From: an uncultured Prevotella sp.
GTDB lineage: Bacteria; Bacteroidota; Bacteroidia; Bacteroidales; Bacteroidaceae
DNA length: 18,907 bases
Assembly: GCA_900555035.1 (NCBI GenBank)
Contig: USJX01000056.1
Coordinates: 1-18,907, forward strand
Direction: 5' to 3'
The position numbers were made by a program, and so were the translations under genes. Shown here piece after piece: positions 8,305-16,700 of the stretch. The notes beneath the pieces are model-generated. The model saw only the letters and a program-made list of their open reading frames with translations, had not been told where the DNA came from and searched no databases. The number at the start of each line of letters is the position of its first letter. The stretch's first letter is position 1.

Positions 8305-9875
8305 ATGGTTCCCGTTTCTGAAGAGAAGCTGCATCCAATTTTAAAGAGTTTTCTTTTATCATTGGCATACTCACGGGCATATCCCCTATTATTTATCTGC
8401 AACAATGCCTCCTGAGCAGTTCCGTCAAGTTTGAACTCAAAGATATAGATAAACTTCGAGGTCTCAACTATGCAATCTACCCTACCTTGGCTCTGCACCT
8501 TCTCCGTATAAACCGTATATGTGCTTAAAAGTCGCAGCAGAAGATAAAAAGTATAATGGAAATAACGCTCCTTTTCCCGTTCCGAATCCTTGCGACGCAT
8601 CGTATAAGGAATACTTGATAGGAAAGCTGTAAGATGGACTTGAAAATCATCCAGGTTACCTTTCCTTAAAGCAGAAATAGCCGTTACTATCCAATTATCA
8701 ATGTTGTCTTTCGGCTCCAAATAATTGTTGGCCATCAGAGTAACAAAGCCACGCTTTACTTCATCGTTCGGATAATCTAACATGAAAGTATTCATCTCAC
8801 AATCATAATCCTTGATGGTAAGATAACCGCTCTGGAATATCATAGGCAAAGGCTTTTCCTTATCTGCACGATAATCTACAAACTGATTGGTCATATAATA
8901 CTTACCCGTCAACTCATCCAGATCCTCATCAAAATGATTCAACAAGCGTACCAGATAAGTGGGTGTACCTGTGCTGAACCAATAATCCTGGACATCCTGC
9001 TTATCAAATGTATTCAGAATGCTAAAAGGATTATAAACTCCCTTCATCCTTTTGCTGAAATGGTATCCATCGAAACGCTTCTTCAATACAGCCCGCATCT
9101 TCTCGTCAGTATAGCCGTAAACAGCCGCCAACTCCTTGATTTGCTGGGAGAAAATCAGTTCCAGTTCCTCATCTGTGATACCGCAGATGGTATCATATTT
9201 AGGCGACATGCTGATGTCGTTAGGCTGATTAAAATCGCTGAACACACTTACCTGCGAGAACTTGGTAACACCGGTGAGAAAAACGAACTGCAGGTGCTTG
9301 TCGGCTCCCTTAAAGGTGGAATAGAAAGCACGAAGCATGTTTCTGTTATTCTCCTCTAGAGTGATCTGTTCGCCCAAATGCTCTACCATATAGCCCGTAT
9401 CCATCACGTCGAGCAGCGGTTTGTCATACTCGTCCACCAGAACTACGGCACGCAGCCCGGTCTGACGATGAGCCTCTTCCAAGACCTTTTTAAATCTCAG
9501 GTTATAATCGGTGACACCCGGTTCACGCTCTACCTGATATTTCTTTTCCCATCCTGAGATATAGAACTCGAATATCTGATTGAGTGCATCTGCATTGGCA
9601 TAAGAACCGGTTCCGAAATCTATATGAAACACAGGATAGGTTTTCCACTCCGTCTCCAGTTTTTCGATGGCAAGTCCCTTGAACAGTTCTTTTTTGCCCA
9701 GGAAATAGTTCTCGAAGGTAGAGATAAGAAGACTCTTTCCGAATCGTCGGGGACGACCCAGAAAATAGACAGTACTTCCGTGTGCCAAGGAATACACCAT
9801 TGCCGTTTTATCGACATATACGTAACCTTCTTCACGCAGATGATCAAACGATTGTAAACCTATAGGATATCTCAT
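8280..9875 (-). CDS. AAA-like ATPase with C-terminal PD-(D/E)XK nuclease domain (PF09820/PF08011 type)
   Basis: 531 residues. The N-terminus (MRYPIGLQSFDHLREEGYVYVDKT) is the usual start of this family, which supports the ATG at 9875. The P-loop is GRPRRFGKSLL (40-50), Walker B is AVVLVDEYDKPLL (143-155), and a sensor-like strand FVFLTGVTKFS follows (198-208). The C-terminal domain carries a PD-(D/E)XK layout: RVD (465-467), then FEFKLD with the E-x-K pair (Glu480, Lys482) and Gln493 in the following helix. Such proteins occur in many copies in Bacteroidetes genomes; their role is unsettled, and nucleic-acid cleavage or a defence/mobile role is only suggested. The core looks intact. It is divergently transcribed from the RNA/helicase/methylase region, with its own strong promoter 26 bases upstream. 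Confidence 0.9.
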   Translation of the reverse strand: MRYPIGLQSFDHLREEGYVYVDKTAMVYSLAHGSTVYFLGRPRRFGKSLLISTFENYFLGKKELFKGLAIEKLETEWKTYPVFHIDFGTGSYANADALNQIFEFYISGWEKKYQVEREPGVTDYNLRFKKVLEEAHRQTGLRAVVLVDEYDKPLLDVMDTGYMVEHLGEQITLEENNRNMLRAFYSTFKGADKHLQFVFLTGVTKFSQVSVFSDFNQPNDISMSPKYDTICGITDEELELIFSQQIKELAAVYGYTDEKMRAVLKKRFDGYHFSKRMKGVYNPFSILNTFDKQDVQDYWFSTGTPTYLVRLLNHFDEDLDELTGKYYMTNQFVDYRADKEKPLPMIFQSGYLTIKDYDCEMNTFMLDYPNDEVKRGFVTLMANNYLEPKDNIDNWIVTAISALRKGNLDDFQVHLTAFLSSIPYTMRRKDSEREKERYFHYTFYLLLRLLSTYTVYTEKVQSQGRVDCIVETSKFIYIFEFKLDGTAQEALLQINNRGYAREYANDKRKLFKIGCSFSSETGTIEDWKIEG

Positions 9876-9900
9876 ATTGCTTCATTTTATATTTCATCTG

Positions 9901-9931
9901 CAAAGCTACTCATTTTTTTTGGAATAACAAA
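9901..9931 (-). promoter_or_regulatory. Bacteroidetes-type promoter for the ATPase gene
   Basis: On the - strand, TTTG (9928-9931), 19 bases, then TAGCTTTG (9901-9908): a full match to the TTTG-N19/20-TAnnTTTG consensus. The -7 box ends 25 bases before the ATG at 9875, leaving a short leader. Confidence 0.8.
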
Positions 9932-9950
9932 GAAAAAGTTGGGATTATTT

Positions 9951-9981
9951 TTTGCCATTTCGATAAAATGTAGTAACTTTG
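9951..9981 (+). promoter_or_regulatory. Strong Bacteroidetes-type promoter for the RNA/leader upstream of the helicase
   Basis: TTTG (9951-9954), 19 bases, then TAACTTTG (9974-9981), a full consensus match. The predicted start is near 9987. Its -33 element lies only 19 bases from the -33 element of the divergent ATPase promoter, so one regulator could control both. No second consensus promoter is visible between here and the helicase start codon. Confidence 0.82.
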
Positions 9982-9987
9982 CGCCCA

Positions 9988-10233
9988 AGTATGGCGAGGC
10001 AAATGCCAAACCTGCTCTATTTTCGTGGGTTAACGATTAGATTCGTATCGATTCGACTGGAAGTTCTAAACAGAATAGCTCCTACCAAAGCAAAATTCAA
10101 ACTACGAACGTACAGTATGAGACGGTGCGCCATGATATGGCGTACCCTCATCTCTTGTATTTCGTAGTTGGGCCATCTGTGGTAGGAGCAGCCTTGTTTA
10201 GGAATACAACGAGATGACGGGTACGCTCTTTTT
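9988..10233 (+). ncRNA. Structured ~245-nt RNA: independent small RNA or attenuating leader of the helicase-methylase operon
   Basis: A consensus promoter at one end and an intrinsic terminator at the other bound a transcript of about 245 nt. Inside it, a long rod can form from nested arms: 10078-10087 with 10180-10189, 10100-10108 with 10161-10169, and 10125-10133 with 10137-10145 extended outward. The left arm of the terminator (10140-10161) overlaps the 3' arms of that rod, so rod and terminator exclude each other. I do not recognise it as tmRNA, RNase P RNA, SRP RNA or a common riboswitch. A 58-codon frame (9991-10167) runs through it but is not convincing as a gene. Boundaries are predicted from promoter and terminator, not from any known family. 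Confidence 0.6.
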
Positions 10234-10301
10234 ATTTCCCCTAGAAAAAGACATTTTGAGAATTTACAGATTTCAGTAACAAGATTTAAAGCTCCTACCA
10301 A
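10077..10301. repeat. Three copies of gctcctacca (two direct, one inverted)
   Basis: The decamer occurs at 10078-10087, inverted at 10180-10189, and again at 10291-10300. The first and third copies share 12 bases (agctcctaccaa). In RNA the middle copy could pair with either flanking copy, the third lying past the terminator. The remainder of 10238-10365 shows no promoter or clear ribosome-binding site. Confidence 0.75.
10140..10237 (+). terminator. Intrinsic terminator (or attenuator) in the helicase leader
   Basis: Bases 10140-10161 pair with 10203-10226, leaving only two single-base bulges in a stem of about 22 bp. The stem is followed directly by tctttttattt (10227-10237). The 41-base loop includes one of the gctcctacca copies. 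It lies 129 bases upstream of the helicase start codon, so transcription of the operon from the 9974 promoter must read through it. Confidence 0.8.
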
Positions 10302-10365
10302 TTATGCAAACAAATCTAAAGATTGAAACTGCTAGAGATTGTTGTACCCTATAAACAGCAATCAC

Positions 10366-13300
10366 ATGGCTCGTATCTATGACAACCTGGAAACCAAGTT
10401 CACCGATGGGCTCCAGGGCATTATTTCCAACGTGGGCGTAAAGCGCGTTGACTTCTGCGTAGGTTACTTCAACCTGCGCGGCTGGAACCTTATTGTCAAT
10501 GAGGTTGACCAGCTATCCGGTGATTTCGTATATGAACAGAACGACCGCATATTCCGCACCTGCCGACTCCTTATAGGCATGCACCGACCTGATGAAGACC
10601 TCGTCCGAAGTCTCTATTCCGGCAAGAAACAATTGCCCGATGCCGAGTATGTGCAGAAATGCAGAATAGCCATTGCCCGAGACTTCAAGAAGCAGCTCCT
10701 GCTGGGACTCCCATCGAAAAACGATGAATGGACACTCCGCCGACTCTCCGCACAGATGAAGGAAGAGAAAGTATGCGTCAGGCTCTATCTCCGAGAGCCC
10801 CTGCATGCCAAACTCTATCTCGCATACCGGCCAGACGACAACTTCAACCCCATCCAAGCCATCATGGGTAGCAGTAACCTCACCTACTCCGGATTAACCC
10901 GACAGGGAGAGCTGAATGCAGAGTTTGCCGATAGCGACAGTGCAGAGAAACTATCAGAATGGTTTGATGCAAGATGGAACGACAAGTTCTGCATCGACAT
11001 CACCAGCGAATTGATAGATGCCATCGACAACAGTTGGGCAGGCGAAGAAGATATTCCACCTTATTATATTTATCTCAAGACGGTGTATCATCTCAGTCAG
11101 GAAGCACGTTCGGGCATCAAGGAGTTTACGCTTCCGCCCGAATTCCGCAACACCCTTTTCGATTTCCAACAGAATGCGGTGAAGATTGCTGCCAAGCATC
11201 TTAACAACGACAAGCGAAACGGAGCCATGATAGGCGATGTGGTGGGTTTAGGAAAGACCATCACCGCCTGCGCCATCGCCAAAATCTACGAGATGACCTA
11301 CGCCAGCAGCACCCTCATCATCTGTCCAGCCAACCTGCAGGACATGTGGGCAAAATACAAGCAGAAATACGATCTCAAAGCAGACATCGTCTCGATGCAG
11401 AAACCCATTGATGTGGAGAACACCTGGAACTACCGACTGATTATCGTAGACGAAAGCCATAACTTGCGCAACAGCAGCGGAAAGCGATATCACAACATCC
11501 AGGAATTGATTCATAAACTGGATTGCAAAACCCTGCTGCTTACCGCTACTCCATATAACAAGGATTTCTCCGACCTGGCCAACCAGCTGAAGCTTTTCCT
11601 GAGCGACGACCAGGACCTTGGCATCCGTCCAGAAGCTTACATCCAAAGTCTGGGCGGCGAACGAGAGTTTCAACGCAAGCATAGCGACATCCACATCCGC
11701 AGCATCAAGTCGTTTGAACAAAGCGATAAGACAGATGATTGGAGCGAACTGATGAAGCTCTTCCTGGTTCGCCGCACCCGCACCTTCATTAAGGATAACT
11801 TTGCCTTAACCGACGAGAGCAATGGTCGGAAATACCTGCAGTTCCCGGATGGAAGCAAGTCGTACTTCCCCGACCGCATACCGAAAGCCCTGAAGTTCAA
11901 GACACAACAGGGCGACCAGTATAGCCGCCTCTATTCAGAAAAAATGGTAGCGATGATGGAAGAACTGCTGCTGCCACGCTATGGGCTTACCAAATATCTG
12001 AATGAAGCCAAGGCAGAAGAAGCCTCCCGAGCCGAAAAACAGCTCATCGAGAACCTCTCGAAAGCAGGTCAGCGCATCATGGGATTCAGCAAGAGCACCT
12101 TCTTCAAGCGAATGGACAGCAGCGGTTTCGCCTTCCTGCTCACCCTGAAGCGTCACATTCTGCGAAACGCCATCTTCCTCTATGCCATCGACAACAAGCT
12201 CAATCTGCCCATCGGCGATGAGAACTCCCTACCCGATGATTTCGTGGAAGATGAAGATGCCAACGGAATGTTTGATACGGATGATGATAACCAGGACAGC
12301 GATGACCTCATCATCCCTACCGAAATGGAATACTACGAGCAGAAAGCCAAGAAACACTATGAACTGCTGATGCAGAAGAATAATGTAAACTGGCTCAACA
12401 GCAAGTACTTCAAGCGAACACTCAAGCAGAATCTCAAGAAGGATTGCCAATGCATCATCAAGATGATTCAGCTCTGCGGACAATGGAAAACGAAGGAAGA
12501 CCAGAAACTCAACGAACTGTACAAGCTCGTAACAGAGACCTATCCGAAAGACAAGATCGTGCTCTTCACCCAGTATTCCGACACCGCCAAGTATCTCTGC
12601 CGCCAACTCCGCAAGAAGAATGTGGAGCAGATAGACATCGCTACGGGCGACAGCAAGAACACCACCAGCATCGTGGAGCATTTCTCACCAGTAAGCAACG
12701 AGAAGAGCTATCCTGCCGACCAGCAGAGCCGAATCCTCATCGCCACCGATGTATTGAGCGAAGGTCAGAACCTGCAGGATGCGCATATCATCATCAACTA
12801 CGACCTGCCATGGGCGATTATCCGACTCATTCAGAGAGCCGGACGTGTGGACCGTATCGGACAGCAGAGCGACCACATCGTCTGCTATTCCTTCTTCCCT
12901 GCCGATGGTGTAGAACAGGTTATCAAGCTGCGCAAGCGCCTGAACGACCGCATCAACGAGGCTGCCAACGTAGTGGGAAGCGACGAGGTGTTCTTCGAGG
13001 GCAACGAGCAAAACCTGCGAGATATGTATAATGAAAAAAGCGGCTCGCTCGACGATGTGGACGACAACGATGTGGATCTGGCTTCACAGGCATACCAGAT
13101 ATGGAAGAATGCCACCGATGCCAAACCCGAACTGAAACGCATCATCCCACACCTGAGCAACATGATCAATGCCACCAAGGCTACTACCGACAGGCTGAAC
13201 GATGGCGTCATCACCTATGCCCAGACACGAAGCGGATTCGATGTACTTTCCTGGTACAACAGCAAGGGCGAAATCGTGAGCCAGTCGCAGAAGCGCATTC

Positions 13301-13752
13301 TCCAGGCCATGGAATGCGATGCCGACGAGCCGAATGTGGAACCAGCCGACCATCATTACGACCTGGTAAAGAAAGCCATAGACAACATCGGCGACGAGAA
13401 CACGCATGTGGGCGGCATTCTGGGCAGCAGATTCAGTACCCGCTACAAGATCATCCAGCGATTGGAGCGATATTACGAAAAGCCTGTAGATCTCTTCTTC
13501 TCCGATGAGAACAAGGAAGAGCTGAAATATGCCATCAACGACATCTACAACTATCCGCTCCAGGAAACCGCCAAGTTTAATCTGGGAAGAATGATGCGAC
13601 AGAACAACGTGAGCAACGACGACCTGGTGGAGTATGTACTCGACATGCGCAAAAACAGCCAGCTCTGCATCATCGACGAAGATACCAACTCCAACAAAGA
13701 GCCGAAAATTATCTGTTCGATGGGTTTGAGATGGAGAGAATCTCATTTATAA
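10366..13752 (+). CDS. PLD-nuclease/SNF2-type helicase fusion (restriction or defence helicase)
   Basis: 1128 residues from the ATG at 10366; an upstream in-frame TTG at 10339 is less likely. The N-terminus (about 1-200) is a phospholipase-D-like nuclease domain with one HxK motif (LHAKLYLAY, His147/Lys149) and IMGSSNLTYSG (166-176). A superfamily 2 motor follows: P-loop GDVVGLGKT (290-298), DESH (362-365), LLTATP (391-396), FTQYSDT (734-740) and motif VI RLIQRAGRVDRIGQ (820-833), with an RxDRIGQ form typical of SNF2-like enzymes. A very acidic insert lies between the RecA lobes (about 627-647). The C-terminal ~270 residues are unassigned. The methyltransferase starts 22 bases downstream, so the pair is an operon. 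The likely role is DNA translocation and cleavage of unmodified invading DNA; this is inferred from architecture and context. All motor motifs appear intact. Confidence 0.92.
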   Translation: MARIYDNLETKFTDGLQGIISNVGVKRVDFCVGYFNLRGWNLIVNEVDQLSGDFVYEQNDRIFRTCRLLIGMHRPDEDLVRSLYSGKKQLPDAEYVQKCRIAIARDFKKQLLLGLPSKNDEWTLRRLSAQMKEEKVCVRLYLREPLHAKLYLAYRPDDNFNPIQAIMGSSNLTYSGLTRQGELNAEFADSDSAEKLSEWFDARWNDKFCIDITSELIDAIDNSWAGEEDIPPYYIYLKTVYHLSQEARSGIKEFTLPPEFRNTLFDFQQNAVKIAAKHLNNDKRNGAMIGDVVGLGKTITACAIAKIYEMTYASSTLIICPANLQDMWAKYKQKYDLKADIVSMQKPIDVENTWNYRLIIVDESHNLRNSSGKRYHNIQELIHKLDCKTLLLTATPYNKDFSDLANQLKLFLSDDQDLGIRPEAYIQSLGGEREFQRKHSDIHIRSIKSFEQSDKTDDWSELMKLFLVRRTRTFIKDNFALTDESNGRKYLQFPDGSKSYFPDRIPKALKFKTQQGDQYSRLYSEKMVAMMEELLLPRYGLTKYLNEAKAEEASRAEKQLIENLSKAGQRIMGFSKSTFFKRMDSSGFAFLLTLKRHILRNAIFLYAIDNKLNLPIGDENSLPDDFVEDEDANGMFDTDDDNQDSDDLIIPTEMEYYEQKAKKHYELLMQKNNVNWLNSKYFKRTLKQNLKKDCQCIIKMIQLCGQWKTKEDQKLNELYKLVTETYPKDKIVLFTQYSDTAKYLCRQLRKKNVEQIDIATGDSKNTTSIVEHFSPVSNEKSYPADQQSRILIATDVLSEGQNLQDAHIIINYDLPWAIIRLIQRAGRVDRIGQQSDHIVCYSFFPADGVEQVIKLRKRLNDRINEAANVVGSDEVFFEGNEQNLRDMYNEKSGSLDDVDDNDVDLASQAYQIWKNATDAKPELKRIIPHLSNMINATKATTDRLNDGVITYAQTRSGFDVLSWYNSKGEIVSQSQKRILQAMECDADEPNVEPADHHYDLVKKAIDNIGDENTHVGGILGSRFSTRYKIIQRLERYYEKPVDLFFSDENKEELKYAINDIYNYPLQETAKFNLGRMMRQNNVSNDDLVEYVLDMRKNSQLCIIDEDTNSNKEPKIICSMGLRWRESHL

Positions 13753-13774
13753 CAATTCAAGACAAAAACATGAC

Positions 13775-16700
13775 ATGACAAGAAAAGAATTCAACCAATA
13801 TATACAGGAAGCCTGTTTCCAGGAACTGTTCGTCACAGAAATGGGATGGAACAACCCCAAGGGCATGACCGATATCCTAGTGCCCCATATCGATGACATA
13901 GACTACGAGATGGAGGCTATTGCCGAGCGCAATGGTTTCCAGATACTTACCTGCCTGGTAGAGAAGATACCGACAGCCTCTACCTGCAAGAAGATAGACA
14001 TCAAGCTGCGCCAGCAAGCCCACGACTACATCTGCATCTACATAGAGCAGCAGGGCTTCCACCACCAGTGGGTTGCCCCGGTAAACAAAGTGGAAAAGCG
14101 CGACATCGTAACCATCGAGTATGCCAGCGTAGCCCAGGCAGAGTTTCTTTACACCAAGATTCCCGACCTGAGCTTTGATTTTAACGAAGACACCACCATT
14201 ATGGATGTAAAGCAGCGCATCCAGGGAGCCTTCATGGTGAATTCCGAGAAGATAACCAAGGATTTCTACGCAGGATTCAAGAAAGAGCATACCCAGTTTG
14301 TGAAATATATCACAGGCATCAACGACGAGATAGCCGACGACAAGAAGAACAAGGAGAAGCAATGGTATGCATCCGTGATGCTCAACCGCCTTATGTTCTG
14401 TTATTTTATCCAGAAGAAAGGTTTCCTGGATATGAACGAGAACTATCTGCGCGACAAGCTCAGCATGGTGCAGCGAGAGCGTGGCGAGAACGAATTCTTC
14501 CAGTCATTCTACAAGGGTTTCCTGATACACCTCTTCCATGAAGGACTGAATGGGCACCAGCGTAACGAGGCATTTCTCAGCAAATATGGCCGCATACCCT
14601 ATCTGAACGGAGGCATGTTCGATTTTCACGACATCGAAAAGATGTTCAAGGATATTGACATCGACGATGAGGCATTCCTTCATCTCTTCGATTTCTTCGA
14701 TAAATGGCGCTGGCATCTGGATACCCGCATCACGGCATCGGGAAAAGACATCAACCCCGACGTGCTGGGCTACATTTTTGAGCAATACATCAACGACCGT
14801 GCCCAGATGGGAGCCTACTACACCAAGGAAGACATTACGGAATACATAGGCAAGAACTGCATCCTGCCCTTCCTTTTCGACAGCGTTAAGAAGACCACCT
14901 CTGAGAAGGATTTCAAGGAAAAGGGATACATCTGGCAAACCTTGCAGCAGAGCGGCGACAAATACATCTATGATGCCGTGAAGCACGGATATACTGCAGA
15001 TTGGCTCTCGCTCATCCCGGGCGAGATAGCAGAAGGTGTGGATACCACCCAACCACAACTTCTGGAGCGCAGAAGTCATTGGAACGAGCGTACTCCGGAT
15101 CCATTCAATCTGCCTACGGAGATATGGCGAGAAACCATCGAGCGATTCCAGCGCTGCGATGATCTGCTGCAGAAGATTACTGCTGGCGAGATTCACGAAA
15201 TCAACGATTTCATCACCTACAATCTCGATATCCGTCAGTTTACATACGATTTATTGTTACATACGGAAGACCATCTCTTGGTAGAGCATTTCTATCATGC
15301 TATGCAGCACGTCTCTATCCTAGACCCTACCTGCGGCAGTGGCGCCTTCCTGTTTGCAGCTATGAATATCCTGGAACCGTTGTATGAGATCTGCATCACC
15401 CGCATGGAGGAGTTCCATCAGAAGAACGAGAAGTTATTCGTTGCTGAACTTGAAGAGATTAGCAAGAAATATCGCAGTAACATTCAGTACTTTATCTATA
15501 AGAGTATCATTCTCCGCAACCTCTATGGCGTAGATATCATGGAAGAGGCTGTAGAGATTGCCAAGCTCCGCCTGTTCCTGAAAATGGTGGCGGTAGTGGA
15601 AGTAAATCCAAGACTCGATAATCTTGGTCTGGATCCGTTGCCAGATATCGACTTCAACATTCGTTGTGGCAATACTTTGGTGGGATATGCTACGGAAAAG
15701 GAATTGGATAATGACTTAAATTATGGCGACATGTTTGCCAAACAGGAGTTCAAGGACAAGGTAGAATTGGAGATGGAGGTTGTGGCTCGTGCTTACGAGC
15801 AGTTCAAGGACCTTCAGCTTACTTCGCAGGAGGAGGCAAGCGAGTTTAAGGAGTCTAAAATGCAGCTCAAGGCAAAGCTTTCAGGGCTTAATGACTTGCT
15901 GAATCATAAGTTGTATTCTTCAATGGTATCGGATGCCAGCATTTCGTACGAAGAATGGCTCTCCAGCCACCAGCCTTTCCATTGGCTGGCGGAATATTAT
16001 CATATCATGCATAGCAATGGTGGCTTTGATGTTATCATTGGCAATCCACCATATGTTACATTTACAGATTCGTCTCTACCATATATGACAAAACAATATG
16101 AATCATATAACACAAAAAATTTGTTTGCTTTAGTTGGAGAAAGAAGTGTAAATATTAGCAAACCAATTGCTTATACAGGCTTCATTATACCTCTAAGTGG
16201 ACTTTCTATATCAGGTGCAGAATCCTTCCAACGAATAATATATAGATCAGGAACCTCCTGGAATAGTTTCTTTTCAGGAGACAGAAACCCATCGGAGCTT
16301 TTTAATGGAGTCAAAATAAGAGCCGGTATCTATATTGTATGCAAACATGCTAGTAAACAAAAATATACTTCTAAATATATCAAGTATTATACATCGGAAA
16401 GACCGATATTGTTTTCAAAAATAAATTATATCAGTACAAGTTCTCATAATATGACTCCCAAATTGAATGGCAAACTAGGAAAAAGTATTATTATTAAAAT
16501 GAATAATGCAAAAAAAATGCTATCCTCTGAGTTTGTTGATGAGACGTATATTTATTATCATGCAGCACCAATTAGTTGGTGCAAAGCTTTATTGAGCTTG
16601 GACGGATTAGTCAAACAAAACTTAAATATTGCAGATTCATATAAGAAGAGAGAGATTACTTATGCATACAAGGATTATACATTCCTGTTATTAAACTCTA

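Noticed and set aside
9991..10167. A 58-aa protein-coding gene in the helicase leader
   Set aside because: No family match by eye, it overlaps strong RNA structure, and the start lies almost at the predicted transcript start; kept only as a possible leader peptide.
9988..10233. tmRNA, RNase P RNA, SRP RNA or a retron RNA
   Set aside because: None of the conserved cores of those RNAs was seen, and no reverse transcriptase gene is nearby.
10017..10301. - strand 94-aa frame in the leader region
   Set aside because: It runs antisense to a promoter-terminator unit, and its codons derive from inverted repeat arms.
10513..15196. Many - strand and alternate-frame ORFs across the helicase and methylase
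   Set aside because: They overlap two long genes with intact motif series and have no independent signals.
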